A stretch of DNA of 64,000 nt, from the NCBI RefSeq assembly GCF_036345995.1, contig NZ_CP107796.1, positions 2,480,001-2,544,000 on the forward strand, given 5' to 3'. The stretch comes from Streptomyces sp. NBC_00557 (GTDB lineage Bacteria; Actinomycetota; Actinomycetes; Streptomycetales; Streptomycetaceae). The first letter of the stretch is position 1; the number at the start of each line of letters is the position of its first letter. A program made the translations under genes and the position numbers. Below the pieces are notes generated by a model, which worked only from the letters and a program-made list of their open reading frames with translations, made no database searches and was not told the origin of the DNA. Of the stretch, positions 42,963 to 52,757 are shown piece after piece.

Positions 42963-43961
42963 GTGGAGCGCAGGACGATCGGCGCGGGGGCGCTCGCGGT
43001 GGGGGCCGTCGGACTCGGGTGCATGCCGATGAGCTGGGCGTACAGCACCTCCCGGCAGCGCGGCGACGAGTCGCTCAGATGCGTGCACCGGGCGCTGGAC
43101 CTGGGCTCGACCCTGCTGGACACGGCGGACATGTACGGCCCGTTCACCAATGAGCTGCTGCTGGGCCGGGTGCTGAAGGAGCGGCGCGCGGAGGCCTTCG
43201 TGTCCACGAAGGTGGGGCTGCTGGTGGGCGAGCAGCACATCGTGGCCAACGGCCGCCCCGGATATGTGAAGCGGGCCTGCGACGCCTCGCTGCGGCGCCT
43301 GCAGACCGACGTGATCGACCTCTACCAGCTGCACCGCGCCGACCCGGAGGTGCCGGTGGAGGAGACCTGGGGCGCGATGGCCGACCTGGTGCGGGCCGGC
43401 AAGGTGCGGGCGCTGGGCCTGTGCGCGGTGGGGGCGCGCGGCGGGCGCCGCTCGGAGGCCGGGCTGCACGACGGCACCCTGCGCCAGTTGCAGCGGGTGC
43501 AGCAGGTGTTCCCGGTGGCCGCGGTGGAGGCGGAGCTGTCGGTGTGGTCGCCGGAGGCGCTGCGGGCGCTGCTGCCGTGGTGCGAGGCGCGGGGCGTGGG
43601 TTTCCTCGCGGCGATGCCGCTGGGCAACGGCTTCCTGACCGGCACGCTGACTCCCGGCGAGGGCTTCGAGCCGGACGACGTCCGCGCCCGGCATCCCCGT
43701 TTCACGGCGGAGATGATGGCGGCGAACCAGCCGATCGTCGCCGGCCTGCGCCGCATCGCCCGCCGGCACGGCGAGCACGTCACCCCGGCCCAGGTGGCGC
43801 TGGCCTGGGTCCTGGCACAGGGCCGCCATGTGATCGCCCTGCCCGGCGCCAAGCGGGAACGGTGGGCGGCGGAGAACGCGGCGGCGAGCGAACTGCGGCT
43901 GACCGAGGAGGACTTGGCGGAGATAGCGCGGCTGCCGGCGGCGCAGGGGTCCTGGGACTGA
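42963..43961 (+). CDS. Aldo/keto reductase
   Basis: A 332-residue NADPH-dependent barrel enzyme. Catalytic Asp/Tyr in LLDTADMYGPFTNE, Lys in FVSTKVGLLVGEQH, His in IDLYQLHRAD; C-terminal AGLRRIARRHGEHVTPAQVALAWVLAQ is typical. GTG 42963 is preceded by GGGAGG; upstream extension overlaps the divergent gene. It resembles the AKR13-type oxidoreductases of actinomycetes. Substrate unknown. Confidence 0.93.
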   Translation: MERRTIGAGALAVGAVGLGCMPMSWAYSTSRQRGDESLRCVHRALDLGSTLLDTADMYGPFTNELLLGRVLKERRAEAFVSTKVGLLVGEQHIVANGRPGYVKRACDASLRRLQTDVIDLYQLHRADPEVPVEETWGAMADLVRAGKVRALGLCAVGARGGRRSEAGLHDGTLRQLQRVQQVFPVAAVEAELSVWSPEALRALLPWCEARGVGFLAAMPLGNGFLTGTLTPGEGFEPDDVRARHPRFTAEMMAANQPIVAGLRRIARRHGEHVTPAQVALAWVLAQGRHVIALPGAKRERWAAENAAASELRLTEEDLAEIARLPAAQGSWD

Positions 43962-44059
43962 CGGGTTCGCGGGACCGGTGGTGCCGGAGCGGGAACCCGG
44001 GGAGGCTGGCGGTGTACGCAAGCGGGCACCCGCCGCTGGACCACCGCCTCGAAGGGACC

Positions 44060-45229
44060 ATGATCGTGCGACGACGCGCTGTGCCGGCCGTGCTGGCCGC
44101 GGCCGCCCTGCTGCTGGCGGCCGGCTGCTCCTCCGACGGCCCGGGGCCCTCGTCCGGCGCCGGACGCACGCCGGCCGCGGGTACGGCACCGGGCACGGCC
44201 CCCTCCGGCCGGGCCACCGCCCCGCCCCCGCCGGCCAAGGGCTCGGTGAAGGTGCTGCGCACCGTGGCCAGGGACCTGAAGACACCGTGGGGGCTGGCCG
44301 CGCTGCCCGGCGGCGGGCTGCTGGTGTCGTCCCGCGACGACGGCACGATCGTCCGGATCGACGACAGGACGGGCCGTACGACCGAGCTGGGCACGGTCTC
44401 CGGGGTGGCCCCGGCCGGCGAGGGCGGTCTGCTGGGCATCGCCCTCTCCCCCGGCTTCGCCTCGGACCACATGATCTACGCCTACTTCACCTCGGCCTCG
44501 GACAACCGCATCGTCCGCATGCTGTACGACGAGCACAAGCCGGCCGGCGAGCAACTGGGCGCCCCGGACACGGTGTTCAAGGGCATTCCCAAGGGCTTCA
44601 TCCACAACGGCGGCCGGATCGCGTTCGGACCGGACGGCATGCTGTACGCGGGCACCGGGGAGAGCGGCGAGCGGGGCCTGGCCCAGGACAGGAAGTCGCT
44701 CGGCGGCAAGATCCTGCGCCTGACCCCGGAGGGCGAGCCGGCTCCGGGCAACCCGTTCCCCGGCTCGCCGGTGTACTCGTACGGGCACCGCAACGTCCAG
44801 GGCCTGGCCTGGGACGGCCGGCAGCGCCTGTTCGCCTCGGAGTTCGGCCAGGACACCTGGGACGAGCTGAACGCCATCAAGCCGGGCGGCGACTACGGCT
44901 GGCCGAAGGCCGAGGGCAGGTCCTCCGACCCCGCCTTCCAGAACCCGCTGGCCCAGTGGCACACCGACGACGCCTCCCCCAGCGGCATCGCCTACGTGAA
45001 CGGCGTGATCTGGATGGCGGCCCTCAAGGGCGAGCGGCTGTGGCGCGTCCCGCTCGACGGCATCCGGGCCTCGGCGCCGCCGCAGGCCTTCCTGACCGGC
45101 AGGTACGGCCGGCTGCGCACGGTGGTCGCGGCGGGCGGCGACAGGCTGTGGCTGGTGACGAGCAACACCGACGGCCGGGGCCGGCCCGCGAAGGGCGACG
45201 ACCGGGTGCTGGAAGTGCGGGTGCGGTGA
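44060..45229 (+). CDS. PQQ-type sugar (glucose/sorbosone) dehydrogenase lipoprotein
   Basis: A 389-residue exported protein: signal with lipobox LLAAGC (about residues 19-24), a Ser/Pro/Ala-rich linker (about 25-60) and a six-bladed propeller of the soluble glucose dehydrogenase family. Marks are LKTPWGLAALPGGGLLVSSRDDG, GGLLGIALSPGFASD, FIHNGGRIAFGPDGMLYAGTG, YSYGHRNVQGLAWD and AINPGGDYGWP-like AIKPGGDYGWPKAEG. ATG 44060 follows GAAGGGACC. Whether it binds PQQ and oxidises a sugar cannot be shown from sequence. Convergent with the LuxR gene. Confidence 0.9.
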   Translation: MIVRRRAVPAVLAAAALLLAAGCSSDGPGPSSGAGRTPAAGTAPGTAPSGRATAPPPPAKGSVKVLRTVARDLKTPWGLAALPGGGLLVSSRDDGTIVRIDDRTGRTTELGTVSGVAPAGEGGLLGIALSPGFASDHMIYAYFTSASDNRIVRMLYDEHKPAGEQLGAPDTVFKGIPKGFIHNGGRIAFGPDGMLYAGTGESGERGLAQDRKSLGGKILRLTPEGEPAPGNPFPGSPVYSYGHRNVQGLAWDGRQRLFASEFGQDTWDELNAIKPGGDYGWPKAEGRSSDPAFQNPLAQWHTDDASPSGIAYVNGVIWMAALKGERLWRVPLDGIRASAPPQAFLTGRYGRLRTVVAAGGDRLWLVTSNTDGRGRPAKGDDRVLEVRVR

Positions 45230-45317
45230 GCCGCTGCTCGTCGTCCGTGAGCGACTGACCGAGGACCGCCACGGAGACGTGGATACGGATGTCCCCGCCG
45301 CTCACGGCCTGCCGTCC

Positions 45318-48300
45318 TCATCCCGCGACCAGCCGCTCCTCGTCCCCCAGCGGGAACAGCCCCAGCCGGTGGGCCAGTGCAGCCGCCTCGCCCCGGCCGG
45401 AGACGCCGAGCTTGCTCAGGATGTTGGAGACGTGGACGCTCGCTGTCTTCGGGGAGATGAACAGCTCCTCGGCGATCTGGCGGTTGGTGCGGCCCGCCGA
45501 GACCAGGCGCAGCACGTCCCGCTCCCGGCTGGTGAGCCCGAGGGCCGCGGCCGGGTCGGCCGGGGCGAGGGCCTGCCGGGGCGGGCGGGTCAGGGTGAGG
45601 CGGGCCCGCTGGGCGAGCCGGGCGACGGCGTCGGCGAGCAGACGGGCGTCGAGGTGGGCGGCGACCGCCGCGGCGAGCCGGAGCAGTTCCAGCGCGCGAT
45701 CGCGTTCGTCGTCACCGCCGTCGGTCAGGAGGGCCGCGGCGAGGCGGTGGCGGACCCGGGCGAGGTCGTAGGGGCGGTCCAGGCACTCGAAGGCGGTGAC
45801 GACCGGCGACCAGTCGTCGGCGGTGTCCGTGCCCTGCGCGCGGCGCAGCTCGGCGCGGGTCCACTGTTCGTAGGCCCGCCAGAGCGGGGCGCCGGTGGCG
45901 AGGTGCCGTACGGCCTCACCGAGGCGGTCGAGGGTCTCGGCGCGGCCGGGCTCGGCGGCGGGCAGGGCGCGGGCCTCGGCCTCGGCTCCGGCGGCGGCCC
46001 GCAGCAGCGGCCAGGCGTAGCGCTGGGTGCCGGGCGGGAAGCCGTCGTCCAGGGCCCGGAGCAGCTCGGCGCGGGCGTCGGCCGTGCGGCCCTCCTCGGC
46101 GGCGAGCCCGAGGGCGACCCGGGCCAGCGGCAGGGACTGCTGGGGCATGGGGTCGTGCGTGCCGTAGTGGGCGCGGGCGGCGGCGAGCTGGCGGCCGGCC
46201 TCGGCGAGGTCGCCCCGGGCCAGGGCGAGGTGGGCCAGGTGCAGGGCGCCGGTGCCGCGGGTCTTGGCGCTGTGCCCGGCCCGGGAGGCGTGGGCGGCGG
46301 CCTCGGCGGCCTCCGCCCAGTCGCCGAGCGCGTACAGGGCCTCGGCCAGGTTGCCGCGTATCCAGGACTCGGAGTCCAGCAGCCCCTGGGCGCGGGCGAA
46401 GGCGATGCCCTCGCGCATGAGGACGACGGCCTCCCGGTCGCGGCCGATGCCCTGCAACTGGGAGGGCAGGTTGACGTAGGCGCGGCCCGCCACCTGGTGC
46501 ACGCCTTCGGCGAGGGTGTCCCGCAGCACCTGCCGCATCCGGGCCAGGCCCGTCTTCGTGTCGCCGGAGTCGACCTCCAGACAGCCCAGGGTGAGGCGGG
46601 CGTGCAGTTCGATCTCGCGGGCGCCGACCATGCGCGCGTACTCAACGGCACGCTGGGCGGCGGCGAAGGCCTCGGGTCCGGGGCGGTGCAGCATGGACCA
46701 GTTGGCGGCGAGGGCCAGCACCTCGGCGTGCACCTCGGACGGCGGCAGGCCGCGCACCAGGTCCTGGGCGGTGGCCAGTTCCTGCCGGCCGTCGCCGCGG
46801 GCCTGGGCCTGCACCAGGCGGGAGCGCTGGATCCAGAACCAGGCGGCGCGCAGGGGGTCCGGCTCGTCCTCCAGGAGGCGCAGCGCACGCTTGGTGATCT
46901 TCAACGCGCGTTCCCGTTCACCGCCGAAGCGGCCCGCGACGGCGGCCTCGGCCATCAGGTCCAGGTAGCGCAGCGGGGTGGTGGCCGGGTCGCAGCCGCA
47001 GGGGGGATAGACCTCGGTGTAGTCGACCGGGCGCAGGGCCGAGCGCACCTCCTCCGGGACGCTGTCCCACAGCTCCATCGCCCGCTCCAGCAGCCGGAGT
47101 TGCTCGGTGTAGGCGTGCCGGCGGCGGGCCACGACGGAGGCGTCGAGGACGGCGGGAGGGCCTTGGCGGGGTCGTGGGCGTGGTACCAGTAGCTGGCCAG
47201 GCGCATCACGCGCGCGTCGGCCGGGACGAGCGTGGGGTCGGCCTCCAGTGCTTCGGCGTAGCGGCGGTTGAGGCGGGAGCGTTCGCCGGGCAGCAGGTCG
47301 TCGGCGACGGCCTCGCGGACCAGGGAGTGCCGGAAGCGGTAGCCGTCGCCGTCCGGGGTGACGGTGAGGATGTTGGCGCCGACGGCGGCCCGCAGCGCCT
47401 CGATGAGGTCGTCCTCGCCGAGCTGGGCGACGGCGGCGATCAGCCGGTACTCCACGGTGGAGCCGCCCTCGGCGACGATACGGGCGACCCGCTGAGCGCT
47501 CTCGGGCAGCGCCTCGACCCGGACCAGGAGCAGGTCGCGCAGGGAGTCGGTGAGGCCGGCGCAGCAGCCGTCGCGGGCGGCGACGGCGAGTTCCTCCACG
47601 AAGAAGGCGTTGCCGTCGGAGCGTTCGAAGATCTCGTCGACCTGGGCGGGGTCGGGTTCGGCGGCGAGGATGCCGGCGATCTGGCCGCCGACCTCCTCGC
47701 GGGTGAAGCGGGCCAGTTCGATGCGGCGGACGGTGCGCAGCCGGTCGAGCTCGGCGAGCAGGGGGCGCAGCGGGTGGCGGCGGTGGATGTCGTCGGAGCG
47801 GTAGCTGGCGAGGACGAGGAGCCTGCCCGTGCGCAGCGTGCGGAAGAGGTAGGCGAGGAGGTGGCGGGTGGAGGCGTCGGCCCAGTGCAGGTCCTCCAGG
47901 ACGAGCACCACCGGCCGCTCGGCCGCGACCCGCTCCAGCAGCCGGACGGTGAGCTCGAACAGGCGGGTCATGCCCTGCTCGTCGTGGTGGCCGGCGCCGG
48001 CCTCGCCGAGGTCGGGCAGCAGGCGGGCCAGCTCCTCCTCCTGGCCGCGCGCGGCGGCGGCGAACTCCTCGGGCAGGGCGTCCCGCAGGGTGCGCAGCAC
48101 GGCGGCGAAGGGCGCGAACGGCAGCCCGTCGGCGCCGATCTCGACACAGCCGCCGACGGCGACGACCGCGTGCCGGCCGGCGAGCGCGGCGAACTCCTCG
48201 ACGAGGCGGGTCTTGCCGACTCCCGCCTCACCGCCGAGCAGCAGCGCCTGGGGCTCGCCGGCGCGGGCGCGGGCGAGCGCGTCGTTCAGGATGCCCAGCT

Positions 48301-48358
48301 CGTCGGTGCGGCCGACGAACACGGGACTGACGGACCTGGTCTCCACGGGCCCGAGCAT
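45318..48358 (-). pseudogene. LuxR-family AAA/TPR (LAL-type) regulator, split by a one-base frameshift
   Basis: A single LAL-type gene (about 1010 residues) lies in two frames. The N-terminal part (48358 to about 47155) has Walker A GGEAGVGKT and Walker B VVLVLEDLHWAD. The C-terminal part (47132 to 45318) has TPR-like helices and a LuxR HTH (LTSRERDVLRLVSAGRTNRQIAEELFISPKTASVH, read as two consecutive segments). The junction near 47150-47160 reads ACPAKAL-P-PSS in one frame where the family would continue ALPAVLDASVVARRRHAY; a single missing base (expected CCGGCC, found CCGCC) explains it. Either a true mutation or a sequencing error; if true, the HTH is lost from the main product. Confidence 0.8.
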
Positions 48359-48410
48359 CGCACGGGACCGGGACGGCGGGGCAGCGGTTTTCCACAAGTC
48401 CGGTGCGATC

Positions 48411-48494
48411 GTCGTACCAATGGTCGGAAGGGTCGTAGTCCCGGACGGACGGGTCGTACGACCGGGGTGGACGGTCGTACGACCCGGGCCCGGG
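48411..48494. repeat. Four direct repeats with exact 21-bp period upstream of the LuxR gene
   Basis: The hexamer GTCGTA begins at 48411, 48432, 48453 and 48474, spaced exactly 21 bp. Copies 3 and 4 extend to the 12-bp palindrome GGTCGTACGACC (48452-48463 and 48473-48484); copies 1 and 2 keep one half. Twenty-one bp is two helical turns, so bound proteins would line up on one DNA face. It lies in the 200-bp region between the 63-residue gene and the LuxR start, with no gene of its own. Probably a regulator-binding array. Confidence 0.75.
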
Positions 48495-48561
48495 CGGTCC
48501 GGAAGGCGGCCGACCCCCGTGCGGCCGCCCTCCGTCCCGGCCCCCTCCGCCGCCGTGGCGG

Positions 48562-48753
48562 TCACGCGGTGCGTGGGAGCCGGTGCCGGCGGGGCCGGCC
48601 GGTATGGGACTCGGCGGCCGCGCCCTCGGAGCCGGCCGAGCCCGCGCGGCGGGCGGCGCGCTGCGCCCGGGCGACCGCGCGGGCCAGCCGTGCCTGCTCG
48701 GCCTCGCGGATCAGCTCGGCGGAGCGCACCTTGTGGTAGTCGAACTCGATCAT
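48562..48753 (-). CDS. Small Arg/Ala-rich protein, 63 residues
   Basis: ATG 48753 is preceded by AAGGGAC at a normal distance. The product begins MIEFDYHKVRSAELIREAEQ and continues as a strongly basic helix (ARLARAVARAQRAARRAG) with a Ser/Gly/Arg tail. The conserved-looking start and the coding bias support a real gene; function unknown. It lies upstream of the LuxR gene and its repeat array on the same strand. A longer frame extends upstream but has no better ribosome site. Confidence 0.65.
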   Translation of the reverse strand: MIEFDYHKVRSAELIREAEQARLARAVARAQRAARRAGSAGSEGAAAESHTGRPRRHRLPRTA

Positions 48754-48888
48754 GGCGTGTCCCTTCGCGGAGAGCCGGTGTGGTGCGTCGCGTTCTGCGA
48801 TGCCTTCACCTTCGTCTCCCAGCCGGGTGCGCCGCATCGGGAGAGTTCCGCATCTTCGGGACCGCGTACGGGCGGCACGCGCGCGTAA

Positions 48889-48936
48889 GGGGCCTCAGGG
48901 AGTCCGTAAGGTGCTCATGGATTCCCTGAGGCGCCC
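48889..48936 (-). terminator. Hairpin downstream of the Ala/Glu-rich membrane protein
   Basis: GCCTCAGGGA (48892-48901) and TCCCTGAGGC (48923-48932) form a perfect 10-bp stem with a 21-base loop, plus flanking GGG/CCC. It is 23 bases after the stop at 48956. Confidence 0.5.
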
Positions 48937-48955
48937 CTGGGGACCTGCGGCTTGC

Positions 48956-49669
48956 TCAGCTTGTCGAGGGCAGGGCGAGCAGGGCGTCGGAGTACTTCAG
49001 GACCGCGAGCAGCAGGCCGATGACACCGAGCGAGACACCGCCCCAGGCGACCGACTTGATCCAGTGGGCCTGCGGGTGCCCGGGGGTGCCGAAGGCGGGC
49101 CGGGCCAGCACGACGACACCGGTGAGCAGCGCGGCCAGCGCGAACAGCCCGGCCCACAGGGCGGTGCTGTGCCAGGCGTTGCCGTACACCGCCTTGATCT
49201 GGGTGGCGACGCTCGCGGTGGACGACGTCCGCAGCTGGCCGACGAGCTGTTCGCGGGCGCCCGCGACGGTGCCGATCCAGCCGCCGCTGAGCGAGACGAA
49301 CCCCAGCGCGGCGGAGACGACGGCACCGGCGCCCTGCCCGACCCCGGAGGGCGCCTTCTCCCGCCCGGCCGCCTCCTCGGCGGCCCCTTCAGCGGCGGCC
49401 ACGTCCGCGGCGGCCTCCTCCCCCGCGGCGTCCCCCTCGAGGGCCCCTTCCCCGGCGGCCTTCCCCTCGGCGGGCTTCTCCTCCGCGGCCTTCGCCTCGG
49501 CGGCCTTCGCCTCCGCGGTCGCGTCCTCGGCGGCGTCCGGCTGCCCGGAGCCGTCCTCACGGGACTGCGCCCGCGCGGTCCCCTCCTCGGTACCGGCGGC
49601 CTCCACCGCCGTGTCGTCGTCCTGCGCCTCGGTGCCGGCCGTGGCGCCTTCCTGTGTCTTCGTAGCCAT
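48956..49669 (-). CDS. Membrane protein with acidic Ala/Glu-rich N-terminus
   Basis: A 237-residue protein. Residues 1-105 are low-complexity, with many Ala, Glu, Asp and Lys (AEAKAAEAKAAEEKPAEGKAA), likely disordered or coiled. Three or four helices follow (about 112-130, 165-185, 205-228) with a loop of HPQAHWIKSVAWGG. ATG 49669 fits. I do not recognise a family. The repeat-like EAKAAEAK part may expand or contract between strains. Confidence 0.75.
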   Translation of the reverse strand: MATKTQEGATAGTEAQDDDTAVEAAGTEEGTARAQSREDGSGQPDAAEDATAEAKAAEAKAAEEKPAEGKAAGEGALEGDAAGEEAAADVAAAEGAAEEAAGREKAPSGVGQGAGAVVSAALGFVSLSGGWIGTVAGAREQLVGQLRTSSTASVATQIKAVYGNAWHSTALWAGLFALAALLTGVVVLARPAFGTPGHPQAHWIKSVAWGGVSLGVIGLLLAVLKYSDALLALPSTS

Positions 49670-49704
49670 GCCGGGCACCGTACGGACCCTGTCTGAGAGC
49701 CCCC

Positions 49705-50280
49705 TTAATGATCGTCGGGCACGCCACGCGCGTGTGCCGCGCGCCACTCGCGGGCGAGCAGCGACCAGATCTCGGTGCTCGCGCGCACCCCGTGGTGCGG
49801 GTGGTTCTCGCGGAGCACGCCGTCGCGCGTCATGCCGAGCCGGCGCGCCACGTTGATGCTCGGCTCGTTGGCGGAGGAGACGTGCCACTCCACGCGGTGC
49901 ATGCCGCGCTGGTCGAAGGCCCAGTCCAGCAGCACCCGCATGGCCCGGGTGACCAGTCCGCGCCCGGTCGCCGCGGGCTCCAGCCAGCACCCGGCCTCGC
50001 ACACCCCGCTCGGCGTGTCCCACACCCGGAACAGCACACCGCCGACCAGCGTCCCGTCCAGCCAGATCCCGTGCACGCTGCCGGCGTCGGCGGCGCGTTT
50101 GTCGGCGTACGACTTCAGCCAGGAACGCGCGCCGTCCAGATCGTGCACCACGCCGGCCAGCCCGATGTGCCGGCCGATGAACTCCCGTCCGCGGTCGATG
50201 CCTGCGAGCACCTCCTCGGCGTGCCACACCTCCAGGGGCCGCAGTTCCGCGCCGTCGTCACCCAGGGATATCGCGTACAT
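49705..50280 (-). CDS. GNAT acetyltransferase, RimJ/RimL type
   Basis: A 191-residue acetyltransferase with the family pattern LRPLEVWHAEEVLAGIDRGREFIGRHI at the N-terminus, GGVLFRVWDTPSGVCEAGCWL and the acetyl-CoA motif ATGRGLVTRAMRVLLDWAF, then VEWHVSSANEPSINVARRLGM. RimL-like proteins acetylate protein N-termini or small molecules such as Spt. Start ATG 50280 overlaps the MMPL stop region by 23 bases, implying coupled translation with the transporter upstream. Confidence 0.9.
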   Translation of the reverse strand: MYAISLGDDGAELRPLEVWHAEEVLAGIDRGREFIGRHIGLAGVVHDLDGARSWLKSYADKRAADAGSVHGIWLDGTLVGGVLFRVWDTPSGVCEAGCWLEPAATGRGLVTRAMRVLLDWAFDQRGMHRVEWHVSSANEPSINVARRLGMTRDGVLRENHPHHGVRASTEIWSLLAREWRAAHARGVPDDH

Positions 50281-52489
50281 CGCGCTGATCGTCCTCCCGC
50301 AGATCCGCCACAGAAACGCCCTCGAGCCTCTCATGGGCGGCACGGCACTCGGGCGGCTCGATGCTCAGATGCGGCAGGCGGCGCTCCAGCCAGGCGGGCA
50401 GCCACCAGTTCGCGGCGCCCAGCAGATGCATCAGCGCGGGCACGAGCAGGGTGCGCAGGACGAAGGCGTCCAGGGCGACGGCGGAGGCGAGCGCGATGCC
50501 GAACATGGCGATCACGCGGTCGCCGCTGAGCACGAAGGCGAGGAAGACGGAGATCATGATGACCGCCGCGGAGTTGATGACCCGGCTGGTCTCGGCGAGG
50601 CCCACGCGGACGGCGCGCCGGTTGTCGCCGGTCTCCAGCCACTCCTCGTACATCCGGCTGACCAGGAAGACCTGGTAGTCCATGGACAGCCCGAAGAGGA
50701 CCGAGACCATGATCACCGGCAGGAAGGGCTCGATCGGGCCGGCCCGGCCGAGGCCGAGCAGTTCACTGCCCCAGCCCCACTGGAAGACGGCGACCACGAT
50801 CCCGAACGCGGCGGCCACGGCGGCGATGTTCATCGCCGCGGCCTTCAGCGGGATGCCGAGCGACCGGAAGGCGACGAGCAGCAGCAGACAGCCGAGCCCG
50901 ATGACCGCGCCGACGAACAGCGGCAGCTTGCCGACGATCACGGCCGCGAAGTCGTCGTAGCCGGCGGTGACCCCGCCGACCTGGATGTGCAGGGAGGTGC
51001 CGGTCTCGGCCCGCGGCAGCACCTTGGTGCGCAGCCGGTGCACGAGGTCGCTGGTCTGCTGGGACTGCGGCGCCGAGGTGGGGACGACGGTGAGGTAGGC
51101 GGTGGTGCCGCCGGCGTCGAAGGTGGCCGGGGTGACGGAGGCGACGCCCGGGGTGGCGCGCAGGGTCGTGTCGAGGTTGTCCAGGGCCAGCCCGCCGTCG
51201 GCGCCGTCCACCCGGGTGACCAGGGTGAGCGGTCCGTTCACCCCGGGCCCGAAGCCCTCGGCGAGCAGGTCGTAGGCCTTGCGGGTGGTGGAGGTGCTCG
51301 GGTCGTTGCCCTGGTCGGAGGTGCCGAGGTGCAGGGAGAAGGTCGGCAGGGCGAGTACGGCGATGACGACCACGGCGAGCGAGCCGAGCAGCTTGGGGCG
51401 GCGTTCGACCAGCGCCGACCAGCGGGCGGCGAAGCCGGTGGGCAGTTCCGGGCGCGGCCCGTGCTCGACGAGCCGGCGCCGCTCGCGGCGGCTGAGGGCC
51501 CGGGAGCCGATGTACGACAGCAGGGCGGGCAGCAGGGTGACCGAGGCCGCGACCGTGAGCACCACGGTCAACGAGGCGGCCACGGCGACCCCGTTGAGGA
51601 AGCTCAGGCGCAGGATCAGCATGCCCATCAGCGCGATGCACACCGTCGCGCCCGCGAACACCACCGCGCGTCCGGTGGTGGCGACGGAGTTCACGGCGGC
51701 CTCGGTGACGCCCAGGCCGCGTTTGAGTCCGCGCCGGTGTCTGGTCACGATGAACAGCGCGTAGTCGATGCCGACGCCGAGGCCGATGAGCATGCCGAGC
51801 ATGGGCGCGAAGTCGGCGACCGTCATGGCGTGCCCGAGCAGTCCGATGCCGGAGTAGGCGGTGCCGACGCCGACCAGCGCGGTGGCGATGGGCAGGGCCG
51901 AGGCGGCGAGCGAGCCGAAGGCGAGGAACAGCACGACGGCGGCGACGAGGACGCCGACCATCTCGGCGGTGTGCTCGCGCGGGGACGCGGTGAGGCCTAT
52001 CGCGCTGCCGCCCAGCTCCACCTGCAGCCCGTGGCCCTCGGCGGCCTTGGCGGTGTGCACCACGGCCTCCGCCTCCGCCTTGCCGATGTGCTCGGCCTCC
52101 TGTGTGAAGGTGACGGTGGCGTAGGCCGTGTGGCCGTCGGCGCTGATCCGGTGGGCGCCCTGGCGGCCGTACGGGCCGTCCACCGAGGCGATGCCGGGCA
52201 GCGCGGCGATCCGGTCCAGGGTGCGGGTCATGGTCTGCTCGACGCCGGCGGCGCGGACGCTGCCGGAGCCGGTGTGCCAGACGACGGTGTCGCTGTCCCC
52301 GCCCAGGCCGGGGAAGCCCTCCTTGAGCAGCTGGGTCGCGCGGCCGGCCTCGGTGCCGGGAACGTCATAGGCGTTCGAGTACGGCGAACCGGCCACGGCG
52401 GCGCCCGCGGTAACCCCGCCGAAGGCGAGCAGCCACAGCAGCACGACGATCAGCCGATGCCGGACACACCAACGCGCGAGGTCTGCCAC
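50258..52489 (-). CDS. MMPL/RND-family transporter
   Basis: A 743-residue protein with about 12 helices in the MMPL arrangement: VRHRLIVVLLWLLAFGGV (TM1), a large periplasmic loop, GVGIDYALFIVTRHRRGL and LGLSMDYQVFLVSRMYEEW, the two homologous TM4/TM10 loops with the DY pairs that carry protons, and AVVFAGATVCIALMGMLILR. MMPL proteins export lipids or drugs. GTG 52489 has GGGAG at 8 bases; the longer frame with ATG upstream lies in the promoter. It forms an operon with the GNAT gene. Confidence 0.94.
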   Translation of the reverse strand: MADLARWCVRHRLIVVLLWLLAFGGVTAGAAVAGSPYSNAYDVPGTEAGRATQLLKEGFPGLGGDSDTVVWHTGSGSVRAAGVEQTMTRTLDRIAALPGIASVDGPYGRQGAHRISADGHTAYATVTFTQEAEHIGKAEAEAVVHTAKAAEGHGLQVELGGSAIGLTASPREHTAEMVGVLVAAVVLFLAFGSLAASALPIATALVGVGTAYSGIGLLGHAMTVADFAPMLGMLIGLGVGIDYALFIVTRHRRGLKRGLGVTEAAVNSVATTGRAVVFAGATVCIALMGMLILRLSFLNGVAVAASLTVVLTVAASVTLLPALLSYIGSRALSRRERRRLVEHGPRPELPTGFAARWSALVERRPKLLGSLAVVVIAVLALPTFSLHLGTSDQGNDPSTSTTRKAYDLLAEGFGPGVNGPLTLVTRVDGADGGLALDNLDTTLRATPGVASVTPATFDAGGTTAYLTVVPTSAPQSQQTSDLVHRLRTKVLPRAETGTSLHIQVGGVTAGYDDFAAVIVGKLPLFVGAVIGLGCLLLLVAFRSLGIPLKAAAMNIAAVAAAFGIVVAVFQWGWGSELLGLGRAGPIEPFLPVIMVSVLFGLSMDYQVFLVSRMYEEWLETGDNRRAVRVGLAETSRVINSAAVIMISVFLAFVLSGDRVIAMFGIALASAVALDAFVLRTLLVPALMHLLGAANWWLPAWLERRLPHLSIEPPECRAAHERLEGVSVADLREDDQRDVRDIPG

Positions 52490-52531
52490 GGACGAGCTCC
52501 CAGAAGTACGATTTGTGGATCTTTGGCCGGG

Positions 52532-52611
52532 AACGATCATCCATAAACTGAACAGCCCGCAAAGAACGCATGTGCAATCAGAGGACACTCTTGCAGGTGA
52601 ACATGATCGTT
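52532..52611. repeat. Inverted repeat AACGATCAT / ATGATCGTT upstream of the MMPL gene
   Basis: Nine-base arms at 52532-52540 and 52603-52611, 62 bases apart, in an AT-rich 265-base region between MMPL and gatB that has no gene. Possibly two half-operators. Confidence 0.3.
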
Positions 52612-52702
52612 TGACGCGTTCGTGGGCTTATTCACAGCGCTGGGAGCGACATCACAGGACAGATCCGCGAACTCTGTCGCCGCGCGAGTGACTTGGGGCA
52701 TG

Positions 52703-52740
52703 CGTACGGCCCCGGAGGTCTCGCCCTCCGGGGCCGTACG
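52703..52740 (-). terminator. Terminator downstream of gatB
   Basis: CGTACGGCCCCGGAGG (52703-52718) pairs perfectly with 52725-52740 in a 16-bp stem with a 6-base loop, 17 bases after the gatB stop. Confidence 0.8.
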
Positions 52741-52757
52741 AACGGGCCGGCGGGGGC

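Noticed and set aside
45027..45305. A GTG frame reading MSGGDIRIHVSVAVLGQSL between the PQQ-type gene and the LuxR gene
   Set aside because: Only about 25 residues lie outside the sugar dehydrogenase antisense; no ribosome site or family. Kept out as probable chance.
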